A stretch of 21,096 bases of DNA from a virus, in the IMG/VR virus record IMGVR_UViG_3300046665_000283, positions 1 to 21,096 of that record, one strand, 5' to 3'. The notes beneath the pieces were generated by a model that saw only the letters and a list, made by a program, of their open reading frames with translations, searched no databases and had not been told where the DNA came from. The position numbers and the translations under genes are program-made. This document shows positions 21,090 to 21,096 of the stretch, piece by piece (within the stretch, counting starts at the first letter, position 1; each line of letters begins with the position of its first letter).

Positions 21090-21096
21090 GCGGTAG

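Noticed and set aside
1-21096. CRISPR array, insertion sequence, integrase or diversity-generating retroelement
   Set aside because: No regular direct repeats with spacers, transposase, integrase or reverse-transcriptase motifs were seen in any of the genes.

Overview
The window is part of a tailed-phage genome or prophage with a short-tailed (podovirus-like) virion. It carries a large terminase, a portal, a scaffold, an SU10-type major capsid protein, a short-tail adaptor, a nozzle-like protein and a tail spike. No tape-measure, sheath or tail-tube genes are visible. The high GC content, tight gene overlaps and protein styles (Lar-like zinc ribbon, MSAGKGS-type small proteins, LamG plus GYAP repeats) suggest a betaproteobacterial host, perhaps Oxalobacteraceae or Burkholderiales. 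The host call is inference only.

Layout. Almost everything lies on the minus strand and reads from right to left. At the right (21089 to 15829) is an early/replication block: a winged-helix-like protein, a small unknown protein behind a structured leader, an HNH nuclease, a replication initiator or helicase-loader-like protein, a DnaB-type helicase, and a run of tightly overlapping small genes (membrane peptide, four-Cys protein, HTH protein, hydrophobic protein, Lar-like zinc ribbon, and two others). Two of these small genes (16038-16202 and 17501-17656) are easily missed because they are so short. The block is followed by about 560 bases without protein-coding genes. A sigma70-like promoter (15790-15818) and a strong intrinsic terminator (15266-15291) frame this stretch, and it holds extensive inverted repeats and two tRNA T-arm-like hairpins. 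I read it as a structured noncoding RNA or a degenerate tRNA-bearing RNA.

From 14720 to 15266 a three-gene plus-strand operon runs the opposite way. It has a good promoter (TATAAT at 14677-14682), and its last gene is a small Xre/HTH-like regulator. It converges on the noncoding RNA. On its other side it diverges from the late operon, and the 14527-14720 gap holds two inverted repeats and a consensus TTGACA for the late direction. This looks like the early/late switch region.

The late minus-strand operon (14527 to the left edge) runs: small terminase, large terminase, portal, two small structural proteins, a LamG-domain protein with six 22-residue repeats, two small proteins, scaffold, major capsid protein, a small protein, tail spike, adaptor, nozzle-like protein, a small coiled-coil protein, a GNAT-like protein, and the N-terminus of another virion protein that continues past the window. 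Terminase and portal package DNA, scaffold and capsid build the head, and adaptor, nozzle and spike make the tail. No lysis genes, integrase, RNA polymerase or DNA polymerase are recognisable here.
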